This document shows positions 32,411 to 40,840 of a stretch of DNA of 64,000 bases, piece after piece (the stretch's first letter is position 1; the number at the start of each line of letters is the position of its first letter). The DNA lies in NCBI GenBank assembly GCA_037384425.1, contig JARROA010000025.1, forward strand, positions 1 to 64,000. Reading direction: 5' to 3'. Source of the DNA: Thiodiazotropha sp037384425 (GTDB lineage Bacteria; Pseudomonadota; Gammaproteobacteria; Chromatiales; Chromatiaceae). The notes beneath the pieces were generated by a model, which searched no databases, was not told the origin of the DNA, and saw only the letters and a list, made by a program, of their open reading frames with translations. Made by a program: the position numbers and the translations under genes.

Positions 32411-33525
32411 GCAGCGATCTCGATCATCGCTTCATGGCCCGCGCCATCCGTCTGGCGCGTCAGGGGCTCTATACCACCCATCCCAATCCCCGGGTCGGCT
32501 GTGTGCTGGTCAGGGAGGGTGAGATCGTGGGTGAAGGCTACCACCGCTGCGCCGGCGAACCCCATGCCGAGCGCAACGCCCTGGCCCGGGCCGGCGAGCG
32601 AGCCCGCGGCGCCACCGCGTACGTGACTCTGGAGCCCTGCTGTCACCATGGCCGCACCCCGCCCTGCAGCGAGGGGCTGATCGAGGCCGGGGTGAGTCGT
32701 GTGGTCGCCGCCATGCGCGATCCCAATCCCCGGGTCGCCGGCCAGGGCTTCGCTCAGCTGCGCGAAGCCGGCATTACGGTGGAGGATGGGGTGATGCAGG
32801 CTCAAGCGGAGGCACTCAATCCCGGATTCATCAAACGCATGCGTCAGGGCCTGCCGTATGTGCGCTGCAAGCTGGCCATGAGCTTGGACGGTCGTACCGC
32901 CATGGCCAGCGGAGAGAGCCAGTGGATCACCTCCGCCGCGGCACGCGAGGATGTTCATCGGCTGCGCGCCCGCAGCTCGGCCATCGTCACCGGATTCGGC
33001 ACGGTCAAGGCGGACGATCCCTCGATGAATGTCCGACTGAATCCCGACCAGCTGGGATTGGATGCGGATCTCCACACCCCTCAACCCTTGCGGGTGGTGC
33101 TCGATCCCCAGCTCGAAACACCGCCGACAGCGACCATGCTGACACTGCCCGGTCGCGTGCTGATCGTCTGCTCCGACGAGGTCCGGCTCGATGCCGCCCC
33201 TCTGGAAGCGGCCGGCGCCCAGGTGGTGACCCGACCGGCCGAGGGCGACCGGCTCGACCTGCATCAGGTGATGGCCTATCTGGCCACTCAGGAGATCAAC
33301 GAGGTGCTGCTGGAGTCGGGGGCCGTACTGGCGGGGGCGATGATGTCCGAAGGACTGATCGACGAGCTGGTGGTCTATCTGGCGCCCCACCTGATGGGTA
33401 GTGGTGCGCGAGGCCTCTTCAATCTGCCCGCGATCGAGCTGATGAGCCAGCGCATCCCGCTCAAGATTACCGATCTGCGACAGGTCGGTGAAGATATCCG
33501 CATTACCGCCCGACCGCAGGAGTAG
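32407..33525 (+). CDS. ribD: Bifunctional riboflavin deaminase/reductase RibD
   Basis: 372 aa with a GTG start that overlaps the nrdR stop by 4 bp; the first ATG is at 32434. Deaminase zinc site: H53-A-E55 in EPHAERNAL and C78/C87 in EPCCHHGRTPPCSE. The C-terminal reductase domain (about 145-370) begins VRCKLAMSLDGRTAMASGES and contains EVLLESGAVLAGAMM and DELVVYLAPHLMG. RibD deaminates and reduces the pyrimidine made by GTP cyclohydrolase II. It is coupled to ribE, 2 bp downstream. All catalytic residues are intact. Confidence 0.96.
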   Translation: MSSDLDHRFMARAIRLARQGLYTTHPNPRVGCVLVREGEIVGEGYHRCAGEPHAERNALARAGERARGATAYVTLEPCCHHGRTPPCSEGLIEAGVSRVVAAMRDPNPRVAGQGFAQLREAGITVEDGVMQAQAEALNPGFIKRMRQGLPYVRCKLAMSLDGRTAMASGESQWITSAAAREDVHRLRARSSAIVTGFGTVKADDPSMNVRLNPDQLGLDADLHTPQPLRVVLDPQLETPPTATMLTLPGRVLIVCSDEVRLDAAPLEAAGAQVVTRPAEGDRLDLHQVMAYLATQEINEVLLESGAVLAGAMMSEGLIDELVVYLAPHLMGSGARGLFNLPAIELMSQRIPLKITDLRQVGEDIRITARPQE

Positions 33526-33527
33526 CC

Positions 33528-34187
33528 ATGTTTACCGGAATCATTCAGGCGATCGGCCATATCGACACCATCGCTGCCCGGAGTGGCGATGTGCGCATCA
33601 CCGTGAATTCCGGTGATCTCGATCTGAGTGACGTGGCGCTGGGCGACAGTATCGCCACCAACGGTATCTGTCTCACCGCGGTGGCCTTGAGTGCGCAAGG
33701 TTTTACAGCGGATGTCTCGCGGGAGACCCTCTCCCTGACCACGCTCCATCTGTATAAACCCGGCAGCCGGGTCAATCTGGAGAAGGCGCTGACCTTGAAC
33801 ACCCGTCTCGGCGGTCACCTGGTGAGTGGCCATGTGGATGGCATCGGTCGGGTGGTGGAACGCCGGGGGGATGCCCGCTCGATCCGCTTCGCCATCGAGG
33901 CGCCTGCCGGGTTGGCGAAATACATCGCCCACAAGGGCTCGATCTGCATCGACGGTACCAGCCTGACGGTGAACGCCGTGCGTGGCGCGGTGTTCGAACT
34001 CAATATCGTCCCGCACACCCTGCAGGAGACCATCATGGAGGGCTATCAGGTGGACACCCGGGTCAATCTGGAGGTGGACCTGATCGCGCGTTATCTGGAG
34101 CGGTTGATGCTGGGTGAGCGGGCGGCCGAGAGTGACCCGGGCGGGGTCACCGAGGACCTGCTGAAATCCCGCGGCTTCATGCCCTGA
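33528..34187 (+). CDS. ribE: Riboflavin synthase, alpha subunit
   Basis: 219 aa with two lumazine-binding repeats. It begins MFTGIIQAIGHIDTIAARSG with the conserved FTGI, and the first repeat has GDSIATNGICLTAVAL. The second has GRVVERRGD and KGSICIDGTSLTVNAV. It dismutates two 6,7-dimethyl-8-ribityllumazine molecules to riboflavin plus the pyrimidine. Two bases separate it from ribD. The operon is interrupted downstream by the antisense spondin gene, so ribBX must have its own promoter. Confidence 0.96.
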   Translation: MFTGIIQAIGHIDTIAARSGDVRITVNSGDLDLSDVALGDSIATNGICLTAVALSAQGFTADVSRETLSLTTLHLYKPGSRVNLEKALTLNTRLGGHLVSGHVDGIGRVVERRGDARSIRFAIEAPAGLAKYIAHKGSICIDGTSLTVNAVRGAVFELNIVPHTLQETIMEGYQVDTRVNLEVDLIARYLERLMLGERAAESDPGGVTEDLLKSRGFMP

Positions 34188-34200
34188 AACGGCTGATGAT

Positions 34201-34219
34201 GGTGGGGCCATGCCCCACC
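34201..34219. repeat. Family-3 palindrome after ribE
   Basis: GGTGGGGCCATGCCCCACC is a perfect 9-bp hairpin 13 bp after the ribE stop. It may end the nrdR-ribD-ribE transcript. Related to 6114-6139 and 58731-58754. Confidence 0.6.
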
Positions 34220-34273
34220 GATTACAGCCAGGCGATGAAACGGTATTCAGAGCATGCGGCTGGATCCCTCATC

Positions 34274-34996
34274 TCAGTCGTTATGCCATCCTCTGCCGAC
34301 CCGGATCACCAGCTTGGCCACCGGGTTGTGCCAGGTGTGGACCCGGGCATCCAGGTCACTGGGGCCGCCGGTCGGATCATCGTCGCCGATGACCCCGCGA
34401 TGGATATGCACCGTCGGGTTGTGGTCGGGACCCACCGTGGCCACGCCGCCGGTACCGGCATTGCCGCCCGGATCGGCCGGCACGCCCGGGGTGTTGGGGG
34501 CGCCGCCACCGGTGATGATCTCGTCATTGGCCTCGGTGCCCGCATCATAGCCGTTCAGATAGACGGTGTAGGTGCCGCGTACACGCGGGATCTTGAGGCT
34601 GTCGAGGCCGACGAACCCGTCGTTGGTCGGCAGCAGCATGCCCACGATGGAGAGCTGCCGGTTCCTATTGCCGTGCAGGTCGATCATGGCCTCCGCCGTG
34701 GCACCCGGCGCCAGCAGTCCGCCGGCCGGATTGGCCACATAGTCGCCGCCGCCGGTGATCACGTCATCGATCAAACCCGAGATGTCGCCCCCCTCGGCCA
34801 TCGCCTGCAGATGGTCACTGGCGGCGACACCGGGTTCGAAGAGGTCGCTATGACGATCGTGGACCGCGATCAGCAGGGGCGTGAAGTAGGTGGCATGGGT
34901 CAGATTGGTGACGCTCAGGCTGATCTCTTGGGCCAGCAGCGAGCCGCTTCCCAGCAATCCACCCGACATCGCCAGGGCCAGTAAAGTCTTTTTCAT
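34274..34996 (-). CDS. Spondin-domain secreted protein
   Basis: 240 aa from ATG 34996 with a strong AAGGAGGAG; the longer frame is not needed. Signal peptide MKKTLLALAMSGGLLGSGSLLAQ. It opens with ISLSVTNLTHATYFTPLLIA, FEPGVAASDHLQAMAEGG and LLAPGATAEAMIDLHGN, the bacterial spondin_N family. A Gly/Pro/Asp-rich linker follows (APNTPGVPADPGGNAGTGGV), then DARVHTWHNPVAKLVIRVGR. The product is probably secreted; function in bacteria is unknown, perhaps cell-surface adhesion. It is inserted antisense between ribE and ribBX. Confidence 0.87.
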   Translation of the reverse strand: MKKTLLALAMSGGLLGSGSLLAQEISLSVTNLTHATYFTPLLIAVHDRHSDLFEPGVAASDHLQAMAEGGDISGLIDDVITGGGDYVANPAGGLLAPGATAEAMIDLHGNRNRQLSIVGMLLPTNDGFVGLDSLKIPRVRGTYTVYLNGYDAGTEANDEIITGGGAPNTPGVPADPGGNAGTGGVATVGPDHNPTVHIHRGVIGDDDPTGGPSDLDARVHTWHNPVAKLVIRVGRGWHND

Positions 34997-35240
34997 TAGG
35001 ATTCTCCTCCTTTGGGGCCTGGTCCGGATGCCAGGCGTATGGAGAATTCTGTGGTCCATGCCTCCGGAGCGGGTCACGCAAAAGTCACGATTTGTTCACG
35101 CTTGCCGATGTCGGCTGTGACCTGTCTGGCCATCATTTCGAGCCGTAGGCCAGCAATCTCCGGGATCGACTATTCTGATGCCCTTCGAAGTCGGCTCTGA
35201 TACAATGGCCCGTTAACTCCGAACAAAATCGAAGACATAC

Positions 35241-36356
35241 ATGGCGCTCAACACCACTGAAGAAATCATCGAAGACCTGCGACAGGGCAAGATGGTCGTC
35301 ATCATGGATGACGAGGACCGGGAGAACGAAGGCGATCTGATCATGGCCGCCGAGTGCGTCACCCCGGAAGCGATCAATTTCATGGCCCGCTACGGGCGTG
35401 GTCTGATCTGCCTGACCCTGACCAAGGAGCACTGCAACCAGTTGCGGTTGCCGCTCATGGTCACCACCGATGACGAGCTCTCGGCCACCAATTTCACCGT
35501 CTCGATCGAGGCGGCGCAGGGCGTGACCACCGGTATCTCCGCCGCGGATCGCGCCACCACCGTACTGGCGGCGGTGGCGAAAGACGCCCAGCCCCAGGAT
35601 CTGGTACAGCCGGGGCACATCTTTCCCCTGATGGCCCAGCCTGGCGGTGTACTGGTACGCGCCGGGCATACCGAGGCAGGCTGCGACCTGGCCCGCCTGG
35701 CGGGGTTGTCGCCGGCCTCGGTGATCGTCGAGATTCTGAACGAGGACGGCACCATGGCACGGCGCGACGATCTGGTGAAGTTCGCCGCCGAGCACAATCT
35801 CAAGATGGGCACCATCGCCGACCTGATCCAGTACCGGGTCAGCAACGAGAAAACGGTGGAGCGGGTCAGCGAGTGCCACTTTCCGACCAACTATGGCGAT
35901 TTCCGCCTCACCGCCTACCAGGACATGGTCGACAACGAGCTGCACCTGGCGCTGGTGATGGGGCACCCTACACCGGATCAGCCGGTCCTGGTGCGTGTGC
36001 ATATGCAGAACAGCCTCTGCGACCTGTTCGAGGCAAAATTCAACGAGTGCGGTTGGCCCCTGCGCAGTGCCATGCAGCAGATTGCGGAGACGGGCGAGGG
36101 CGTTATCGTAATATTGCGCAATCACGATACCCCGCGCGAGATCGTCCAGCGCATGATGGAGATGCAGACCGTCACCTCCTCCCAGCACCGGTTCGAGAAG
36201 AAGGACAACAGCAAGGAGTTGCGCACCTATGGCGTGGGGGCGCAGATCCTCTCCGACCTGGGGGTGCGCAAGATGCGCGTGCTCAGTGCGCCCAAGAGTA
36301 TCCATGGCCTCTCCGGTTTCGACATGGAGGTCACGGAGTACGTGGCCGGAGCCTGA
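35241..36356 (+). CDS. ribB: RibBX: DHBP synthase with degenerate GTP cyclohydrolase II domain
   Basis: 371 aa. The RibB half (about 1-200) is intact: MVVIMDDEDRENEGDLIMAA, TTGISAADRATTV, LVRAGHTEAGCDLARLAGL. The RibA-like half (about 205-370) is not an active GTP cyclohydrolase II: where the zinc site should read SEC..CDC, the sequence is HMQNSLCDLFEAKFNECG, keeping only one of three cysteines, and the RQEGRG catalytic loop is replaced by ILRNHDTPRE. This is the RibBX pattern described in Shewanella and related bacteria. GTP cyclohydrolase II must be encoded elsewhere. A TACAAT at 35201 may be its -10 element. Confidence 0.93.
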   Translation: MALNTTEEIIEDLRQGKMVVIMDDEDRENEGDLIMAAECVTPEAINFMARYGRGLICLTLTKEHCNQLRLPLMVTTDDELSATNFTVSIEAAQGVTTGISAADRATTVLAAVAKDAQPQDLVQPGHIFPLMAQPGGVLVRAGHTEAGCDLARLAGLSPASVIVEILNEDGTMARRDDLVKFAAEHNLKMGTIADLIQYRVSNEKTVERVSECHFPTNYGDFRLTAYQDMVDNELHLALVMGHPTPDQPVLVRVHMQNSLCDLFEAKFNECGWPLRSAMQQIAETGEGVIVILRNHDTPREIVQRMMEMQTVTSSQHRFEKKDNSKELRTYGVGAQILSDLGVRKMRVLSAPKSIHGLSGFDMEVTEYVAGA

Positions 36357-36411
36357 GTGTGTTGCGCTGGGAAGAGATTTGAAACATTGAAGCAAGATCA
36401 GGGTGAGTAAG

Positions 36412-36882
36412 ATGAGCATGAAGACGATCGAAGGCGCGATGACAGTCAGCAAGGCGCGTTTCTGCCTGGTGGCCGCGCGGTTCAACAGTTTTATCGTGGA
36501 GAGCCTGGTGGACGGCGCCATCGATACCCTGAAGCGCCACGGCGCCAGCGAGGACGATATCACGCTGGTACGCGTACCCGGTGCCTTCGAAATGCCGGTG
36601 GCGTTGGAGAAACTGGCGGCGAAAGGCGAGTATGACGCCATCATCGCCCTCGGCGCAGTGATTCGTGGCGGCACACCTCACTTCGACTATGTGGCCGGCG
36701 AGTGCGTCAAGGGGATGGCGCAGGTCAGTCTCAAACACGGCGTGCCGGTCGCCTTCGGTGTGCTCACCGTCGATACCATCGAGCAGGCCATCGAGCGGGC
36801 CGGCACCAAGGCGGGCAACAAGGGGGCCGAGGCGACCCTCTCCGCCATCGAAATGGTCAATCTGCTGCGCCAGATCGGTTGA
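36412..36882 (+). CDS. ribH: 6,7-dimethyl-8-ribityllumazine synthase
   Basis: 156 aa from ATG 36412, 8 bp after AGGG; a GTG at 36403 would add three residues and an ATG at 36418 would remove two. Motifs: ARFNSFIVESLVDGAIDTLK, VPGAFEMPVALEKLA, IIALGAVIRGGTPHFDYVAG, VPVAFGVLTVDTIEQAIERA. It condenses the pyrimidine intermediate with DHBP to lumazine. Its stop overlaps the nusB start by 1 base (TGATG). Confidence 0.96.
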   Translation: MSMKTIEGAMTVSKARFCLVAARFNSFIVESLVDGAIDTLKRHGASEDDITLVRVPGAFEMPVALEKLAAKGEYDAIIALGAVIRGGTPHFDYVAGECVKGMAQVSLKHGVPVAFGVLTVDTIEQAIERAGTKAGNKGAEATLSAIEMVNLLRQIG

Positions 36883-37316
36883 TGAGCATAAAGCGCAGTC
36901 AGGCGCGCCGCCATGCAGTGCAGGCCATCTACCAGTGGCAGATGGCCGGTCAGGATGTGCGGGATATCGCCAACCAGTTTCTCGAGGAGCAGGACCTGGG
37001 AGGTTTCGAGGTGCCCTATTTCCAGGAGCTGTTGCAGGGCGTGCCGCAACACCTGAGCGAGCTCGACGCGCTGTTGAAACCGGCCCTGGACCGGGCTATC
37101 GAGAGTGTCGATCCGGTGGAGCGGGCGGTGCTGCGTCTCGGCGCCTTCGAACTGCGCTTCAAACCCGAAGTGCCCTATCGGGTGGTGATCAACGAGGCGG
37201 TGGAGCTGGCCAAGGTGTTCGGAGCCGAACAGGGGCACAAGTACGTCAACGGGGTGCTGGACCAGGTGGCCAAGAAGGTGCGTGCGGTAGAGATCAAGGC
37301 CAAGCAGCGCCGCTGA
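36882..37316 (+). CDS. nusB: Transcription antitermination factor NusB
   Basis: 144 aa from ATG 36882, sharing a base with the ribH stop. Hallmarks: RSQARRHAVQAIYQWQMAG at the N-terminus (boxA RNA-binding face) and VERAVLRLGAFELRF, VVINEAVELAKVFG, HKYVNGVLDQVA. NusB with NusE binds boxA to prevent premature termination in rRNA operons. The ribH-nusB pairing is a conserved gammaproteobacterial arrangement. About 110 bp separate it from thiL, but no terminator is visible. Confidence 0.97.
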   Translation: MSIKRSQARRHAVQAIYQWQMAGQDVRDIANQFLEEQDLGGFEVPYFQELLQGVPQHLSELDALLKPALDRAIESVDPVERAVLRLGAFELRFKPEVPYRVVINEAVELAKVFGAEQGHKYVNGVLDQVAKKVRAVEIKAKQRR

Positions 37317-37424
37317 AGGTCGTCTGGTACGGCTTCCTCCAGGCTTGTCCCGGTCAGTGATAGATGGCGCGATGCCGCAGCCGGTCGAATGGCTCCCGCA
37401 CACAAAACCCTTCGAGCACGATCT

Positions 37425-38423
37425 ATGCAAGACAGCCCGCTCCAATCGGAATTCGATCTCATCAGGCGACACTTCGCCGGCATGACGCCGCCGCGACCCG
37501 ATGTCTCCCTGGGCATCGGCGATGACGCGGCGCTGGTGACGCCGCCGTCGGGACAGCAGCTGGCGATCAGCGTCGACACCCTGGTCAGCGGAGTCCATTT
37601 CCAGCCGTCCGTCTCTCCACAGGCCCTGGGGCATAAGGCGCTGGCGGTCAATCTCAGCGATCTGGCGGCGATGGGCGCCGAACCCGCCTGGGCTACGCTC
37701 GCATTGACACTTCCCGAGCCTGACGAGGCATGGCTCGTCGGATTCGCCGAGGGGTTTGCATCCCTGGCACGGCGATACGGTGTCGCCCTGGTTGGCGGCG
37801 ATACCACGCGGGGGGCACTCAGCCTGACCGTGCAGGTCCATGGTTTCGTGCCCGACGGTCAGTCCTTGCGTCGCTCCGGCGCCCGGGTCGGCGATGGGAT
37901 CTATGTCACCGGCTGTCTGGGAGATGCGGCGCTCTGTCTCAAACAGCTGCAGACCGCTACACCACCTACGGCGATTCCCGATTCCCTGCGTCAGCGCCTC
38001 GACCGACCTGAACCCCGTATCGAGGCGGGTCTGGCTCTTCGCCAGCGGGCCAGCAGCGCCATCGATATCTCCGACGGCCTGCTGGCCGATCTGGGACATA
38101 TCCTTGAAGCCAGCGACGTGGGGGCGTGCCTGTTTCTCGAACGTCTGCCCCTGTCGGCCGCATTCAGCGAGTGGTTCGCTGCCAGCGGCGACTGGTCCCC
38201 GGCCCTGAGCGGTGGCGACGACTACGAACTCTGTTTCACCCTTCCCCCGGCTCAGGAGCGGGAGATGACCGGGTTGGCGGCCGAACTCGAGCTGGGGATT
38301 CACCGCATCGGCACCATCGAAGCGGCACCTGGTCTGCGTGTGCTGCAGCCGGACGGTCGCGCCTGGTTGGGCACGGGCAGGGGGTTTGACCACTTTGCCG
38401 GAGGTTCCACGGATGCCGGATGA
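37425..38423 (+). CDS. thiL: Thiamine-monophosphate kinase
   Basis: 332 aa from ATG 37425; an ATG at 37389 adds twelve residues. Motifs: FDLIRRHFAGM, LGIGDDAALVTPP, HKALAVNLSDLAAMGAEPAW, VALVGGDTTRGALSLTVQVH, IDISDGLLADLGHIL and LSGGDDYELCFTL. The two metal-binding Asp clusters (GDDA and GGDT) are intact. It phosphorylates thiamine monophosphate to the diphosphate cofactor. Its 3' end overlaps pgpA by 11 bp. Confidence 0.95.
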   Translation: MQDSPLQSEFDLIRRHFAGMTPPRPDVSLGIGDDAALVTPPSGQQLAISVDTLVSGVHFQPSVSPQALGHKALAVNLSDLAAMGAEPAWATLALTLPEPDEAWLVGFAEGFASLARRYGVALVGGDTTRGALSLTVQVHGFVPDGQSLRRSGARVGDGIYVTGCLGDAALCLKQLQTATPPTAIPDSLRQRLDRPEPRIEAGLALRQRASSAIDISDGLLADLGHILEASDVGACLFLERLPLSAAFSEWFAASGDWSPALSGGDDYELCFTLPPAQEREMTGLAAELELGIHRIGTIEAAPGLRVLQPDGRAWLGTGRGFDHFAGGSTDAG

Positions 38424-38895
38424 GCTGATCAAGGTCAGACCTGACCTGAAAAATTTCCGCCATTTGCTCGCTTTCGGTTTCGGCAGCGGGCTGACCCCGA
38501 AAGCGCCGGGTACGGCCGGGACGCTGGTGGCGGTACCGCTCTACCTGTTGCTTCAGGGGCTGCCGCTGACGGCCTATCTGGGCATCGTGCTGGCGGGGTT
38601 TCTACTCGGTATCTGGGTCTGTGGTACCACCTCCAGCGATCTGGGAGTGCATGATCACAGCGGCATCGTCTGGGACGAGATCATCGGCTACCTGTTGACC
38701 ATGACCCTGGCGCCCGCGGGGTGGATCTGGGTGGTGGTCGGCTTTCTGTTGTTTCGTTTGTTCGATATCCTGAAACCCTGGCCGATTCGCTGGTTCGACC
38801 AAAAGGTTCCCGGCGGTTTCGGCATCATGTTCGACGACCTGCTGGCGGGATGCTATGCAGGTGCGGTCATGTGGCTGATTCAAAGGGGAATGTGA
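38413..38895 (+). CDS. pgpA: Phosphatidylglycerophosphatase A
   Basis: 160 aa. PgpA motifs: FGFGSGLTPKAPGTAGTLVA, HDHSGIVWDEIIGYLLTM with the metal-binding DE, LFRLFDILKPWPIRWFDQ and GGFGIMFDDLLAG. Four hydrophobic stretches fit the inner-membrane enzyme. It dephosphorylates phosphatidylglycerol phosphate, the product of a PgsA-type enzyme. Overlaps thiL upstream and the retropepsin-like gene downstream (TGATG). Confidence 0.94.
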   Translation: MPDELIKVRPDLKNFRHLLAFGFGSGLTPKAPGTAGTLVAVPLYLLLQGLPLTAYLGIVLAGFLLGIWVCGTTSSDLGVHDHSGIVWDEIIGYLLTMTLAPAGWIWVVVGFLLFRLFDILKPWPIRWFDQKVPGGFGIMFDDLLAGCYAGAVMWLIQRGM

Positions 38896-39542
38896 TGCTA
38901 AGGTCGCGTTTGCTCGTAGTTGGACTCATGCTGGCTTGGCTGCCGCTCGCAACGGCCGTTGAGCAGATCATGGTGGAGGCGCTCTTCTCCGGCCAGGCCA
39001 TGGTGAGGGTCGATGGCAAGCGTCGCTTGTTGAAGCTGAACAAACCCTCACCTGAGGGCTTGATCCTGATCTCGGCTGACAGTCGCGAGGCGGTCATCGA
39101 GGTGAACGGCGAGCGGCGCAGTTACGCTCTGGGAAGCCATGTCTCCACCCAATACAGGGAACCTGAGCAGGTGAGCGCCAAGATCTGGCGCGATGAGCAT
39201 GGAGCCTACACCACGGTCGGCAGCATCAACGGCCGAACCGTCAACTTTCTCGTCGATACGGGAGCCAGCGGCGTCGCCCTCTACCGAGCCGACGCCAGGC
39301 GCTTGGGTCTGGATTACAAGATCGAGGGTGAACCCATGTATGTCAGCACCGCCAACGGCACGGCGCCCGCCTACGAGTTGGATCTCGATCGGGTACAGGT
39401 GGGGGATATCGTACTGCGCAACGTGCGCGGCTACGTGATCGAGAGTGTGGGAACGGGGCGCATCCTGTTGGGAATGAGTTTCCTCAACCGGGTGAAAATG
39501 GAGGATCAGGGCTCGGTGCTGTTCCTGCACAGGCAATACTGA
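38895..39542 (+). CDS. Retropepsin-like aspartic protease (TIGR02281 family)
   Basis: 215 aa. Signal peptide LLVVGLMLAWLPLATA. The domain at about residues 100-213 has one catalytic motif FLVDTGASGVAL (D121), a hydrophobic DLDRVQVGDIVLRNVRGYVI and ILLGMSFLNRVKM. A single DTGAS means the enzyme works as a dimer, as in the bacterial gag-polyprotein putative aspartyl protease family. The product should be periplasmic. It is coupled to pgpA and ends the cluster; family-2 palindromes follow. Confidence 0.9.
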   Translation: MLRSRLLVVGLMLAWLPLATAVEQIMVEALFSGQAMVRVDGKRRLLKLNKPSPEGLILISADSREAVIEVNGERRSYALGSHVSTQYREPEQVSAKIWRDEHGAYTTVGSINGRTVNFLVDTGASGVALYRADARRLGLDYKIEGEPMYVSTANGTAPAYELDLDRVQVGDIVLRNVRGYVIESVGTGRILLGMSFLNRVKMEDQGSVLFLHRQY

Positions 39543-39576
39543 ACCTCCGGCTGAGAGTAAGACGGAGAATAGGTAA

Positions 39577-39636
39577 GCGGTGCGGCAAGCCGCACCCTAC
39601 GCGCTAAGCCGGAGTTGTAGGGTGCGGCTTGCCGCT
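39577..39636. repeat. Paired family-2 palindromes
   Basis: GCGGTGCGGCAAGCCGCACC (39577-39596, continuing CTAC) and the inverse GTAGGGTGCGGCTTGCCGC (39617-39635) lie head to head in the gap between the convergent protease and folE2 genes; possible bidirectional terminator. Confidence 0.8.
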
Positions 39637-39671
39637 CCGATCGTTCTATTGATGCAGTCCGGCCGGGGGGA

Positions 39672-40496
39672 TCAGACCGGATCCTTCGCTTTGTCCCGTT
39701 CGATCAGCGCATAGGCCGAGTGGTTGTGGATCGATTCGAAATTCTCCGACTCCACCACATAGGCGCTGATGCGCTCCTCCTTGTTCAACTCCACGGCGAT
39801 ATCCCGCACCATGTCCTCTACGAACTTGGGATTGTCATAGGCGTGCTCGGTAACGTATTTCTCGTCCGGCCGCTTGAGCAGGCCGTAGAGCTGGCATGAG
39901 GCCTGCTTTTCGACCATGTCGATGATCTCCTCGATCCAGATAAAGCCCTTGGTGCGGGCCTGCACGGTGACATGGGAGCGCTGGTTGTGGGCGCCGCGGT
40001 CGGAGATCTTTTTGGAACAGGGGCAGAGGCTGGTCACCGGCACCACCACCTTGATCTCGATGGTGGGTTTGCCGTCGTGGATCTCGCCGATCAGGGTGAC
40101 CTCGTAATCGAGCAGGCTCTTCACCCCGGAGACCGGCGCGGTCTTGTTGATGAAGAAGGGAAAATTCATCTCGATGTGACCCGACTCCGCCTCCAGGCGG
40201 TCGGTCATCTCCGCCAACATGTCCTTGAACGAGGCCACGGTGACTTCACTCTCGTGGCTGTTGAGGATCTCCACGAAGCGCGACATGTGCGTGCCCTTGA
40301 AGTTGTGGGGCAGATTGACGTACATGTTGAAATTGGCGATGGTGTGCTGCTCGCCTTCGCTGCGGTCCCGGATACGCATCGGGTGGCGGATGTCTTTTAT
40401 GCCCACCTTGTTGATCGCGATTTGACGGGTGTCGGCAGTGTTCTGAACATCTGCGATCTGGGCGCCCGTGAGTGGTGTTTTGTCAAGCATGTCCAA
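39672..40496 (-). CDS. folE2: GTP cyclohydrolase FolE2 (type IB)
   Basis: 274 aa. Motifs: INKVGIKDIRHPMRIRD near residue 29-45, NLPHNFKGTHMSRFVEILN, MNFPFFINKTAPVSGVKSL, and the catalytic Cys region VTSLCPCSKKISDRGAHNQR (C158/C160). FolE2 makes dihydroneopterin triphosphate from GTP without needing zinc and is often induced under zinc shortage. No Zur box is visible in the region, so regulation is unknown. The gene is monocistronic. Confidence 0.96.
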   Translation of the reverse strand: MDMLDKTPLTGAQIADVQNTADTRQIAINKVGIKDIRHPMRIRDRSEGEQHTIANFNMYVNLPHNFKGTHMSRFVEILNSHESEVTVASFKDMLAEMTDRLEAESGHIEMNFPFFINKTAPVSGVKSLLDYEVTLIGEIHDGKPTIEIKVVVPVTSLCPCSKKISDRGAHNQRSHVTVQARTKGFIWIEEIIDMVEKQASCQLYGLLKRPDEKYVTEHAYDNPKFVEDMVRDIAVELNKEERISAYVVESENFESIHNHSAYALIERDKAKDPV

Positions 40497-40840
40497 ATTC
40501 CCATCCCGCTAACTGCCGGGATCGTAAACTGTTTGTAAGATTCCAGGGTATCCGCCCCCACACAGGAGGACAACGGACAGAACATCGGGTATTTCAGGCT
40601 CTTACCGCTGTTCTGTTCGACCCCGTAGTGGCTGTTTTTCTCCTTCAGGTCCAAGTGCACGTCACTTCTACCCATAAGGGGAGAGCACTCGCCGCAGCGG
40701 GATCAACAGCCTTGGCCCTTCAACACAACAGGTGCGAGCAGGTCGGTATTCACAGGCCCCAGAAGGGGGAGGGGAACCGGGATGCCGGAATCTATCGAGT
40801 CGAACCCACAATTATCCCAATCAAGTCTCTGGGGTGCAAG
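40497..40840. other. Intergenic gap, 344 bp
   Basis: Lies between the folE2 start and the ispA stop. It should hold the folE2 promoter. In many relatives dxs follows ispA; here no dxs fragment is visible in any frame. I see nothing else I can name. Confidence 0.5.

Noticed and set aside
34997..35240. FMN riboswitch before ribBX
   Set aside because: No RFN-element conserved blocks are visible in the leader.
36687..38432. Long minus-strand frame opposite nusB and thiL
   Set aside because: An antisense shadow; codon pattern belongs to the plus-strand genes.
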